This document shows positions 63,989 to 64,000 of a DNA stretch of 64,000 nt, in pieces. The position numbers and the translations under genes were made by a program. How positions within the stretch are numbered: position 1 is the first letter of the stretch; each line of letters starts with the position of its first letter. The notes under the pieces are model-generated. The model worked only from the letters and a program-made list of their open reading frames with translations, did not search any database and had not been told where the DNA came from. This DNA is from Bacillus swezeyi. GTDB lineage: Bacteria > Bacillota > Bacilli > Bacillales > Bacillaceae. The stretch spans positions 58,433-122,432 of the forward strand of contig NZ_MRBK01000010.1 in assembly GCF_001969815.1 (NCBI RefSeq), written 5' to 3'.

Positions 63989-64000
63989 TTCTCTCTCATT

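Overview
This window comes from the chromosome of a Bacillus species, most likely the B. licheniformis group. Gene order and protein sequences closely follow the B. subtilis ftsEX-prfB-secA-hag-comF-degSU-tagO-tua-lyt-tag-lytD segment, but with differences typical of a sister species. Comparisons with B. subtilis below rest on remembered gene order and protein families, not on a search.

Region by region. (1) 1-7.9 kb, nearly all minus strand: ftsX (cut by the left edge), ftsE, lipoprotein cytochrome c551 cccB, yvjA, a palindromic intergenic repeat, prfB with its programmed +1 frameshift, secA and hpf. (2) 8.1-18 kb: late flagellar genes on the minus strand (an unknown small gene, fliT, fliS, fliD, flaG, then hag, csrA, fliW, yviE, flgL, flgK, flgN, flgM, yvyF), with sigma-D promoters visible before flaG, hag and flgM. 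One small secreted-protein gene on the plus strand sits between flaG and hag. (3) 18-23.5 kb: competence operon comFA-comFB-comFC, a DegV-family fatty-acid-binding protein, and the degS-degU two-component system. (4) 23.7-28 kb: yvyE, tagV, a secreted kelch-repeat protein, and tagO, which commits to wall teichoic acid synthesis. (5) 28-38.3 kb: the teichuronic acid operon tuaABCD-(epimerase)-tuaEFGH behind a clear PhoP box. (6) 38.4-44 kb: autolysin lytC, lipoprotein lytA (no lytB between them), tagU, mnaA, gtaB. (7) 44-54 kb: the poly(glycerol phosphate) teichoic acid divergon tagBA / tagDEFGH, with a PhoP box in the divergent promoter region. It lies in the opposite orientation to what I recall for B. 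subtilis, and ggaAB and tagC are not present. (8) 54-56.7 kb: lytD glucosaminidase with long tandem SPOR-like repeats. (9) 56.8-64 kb: an AT-richer accessory cluster on the minus strand that encodes a UDP-ManNAc dehydrogenase-type enzyme, a large fusion of a heparinase II/III-like domain with an Asp2-like serine hydrolase, and two glycosyltransferases. It runs off the right edge.

How the genes work together. gtaB and mnaA supply UDP-glucose and UDP-ManNAc. TagO/A/B/D/E/F/G/H build, glucosylate and export teichoic acid. TagU and TagV attach anionic polymers to peptidoglycan. Under phosphate starvation PhoP is expected to repress tag and activate tua, replacing teichoic with teichuronic acid. 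LytC and LytD turn over the wall as part of the sigma-D motility programme, and DegSU governs the switch between motility, competence and exoenzyme production. The terminal cluster could make or modify a further ManNAcA-containing surface polymer, and is the least ordinary part of the window.
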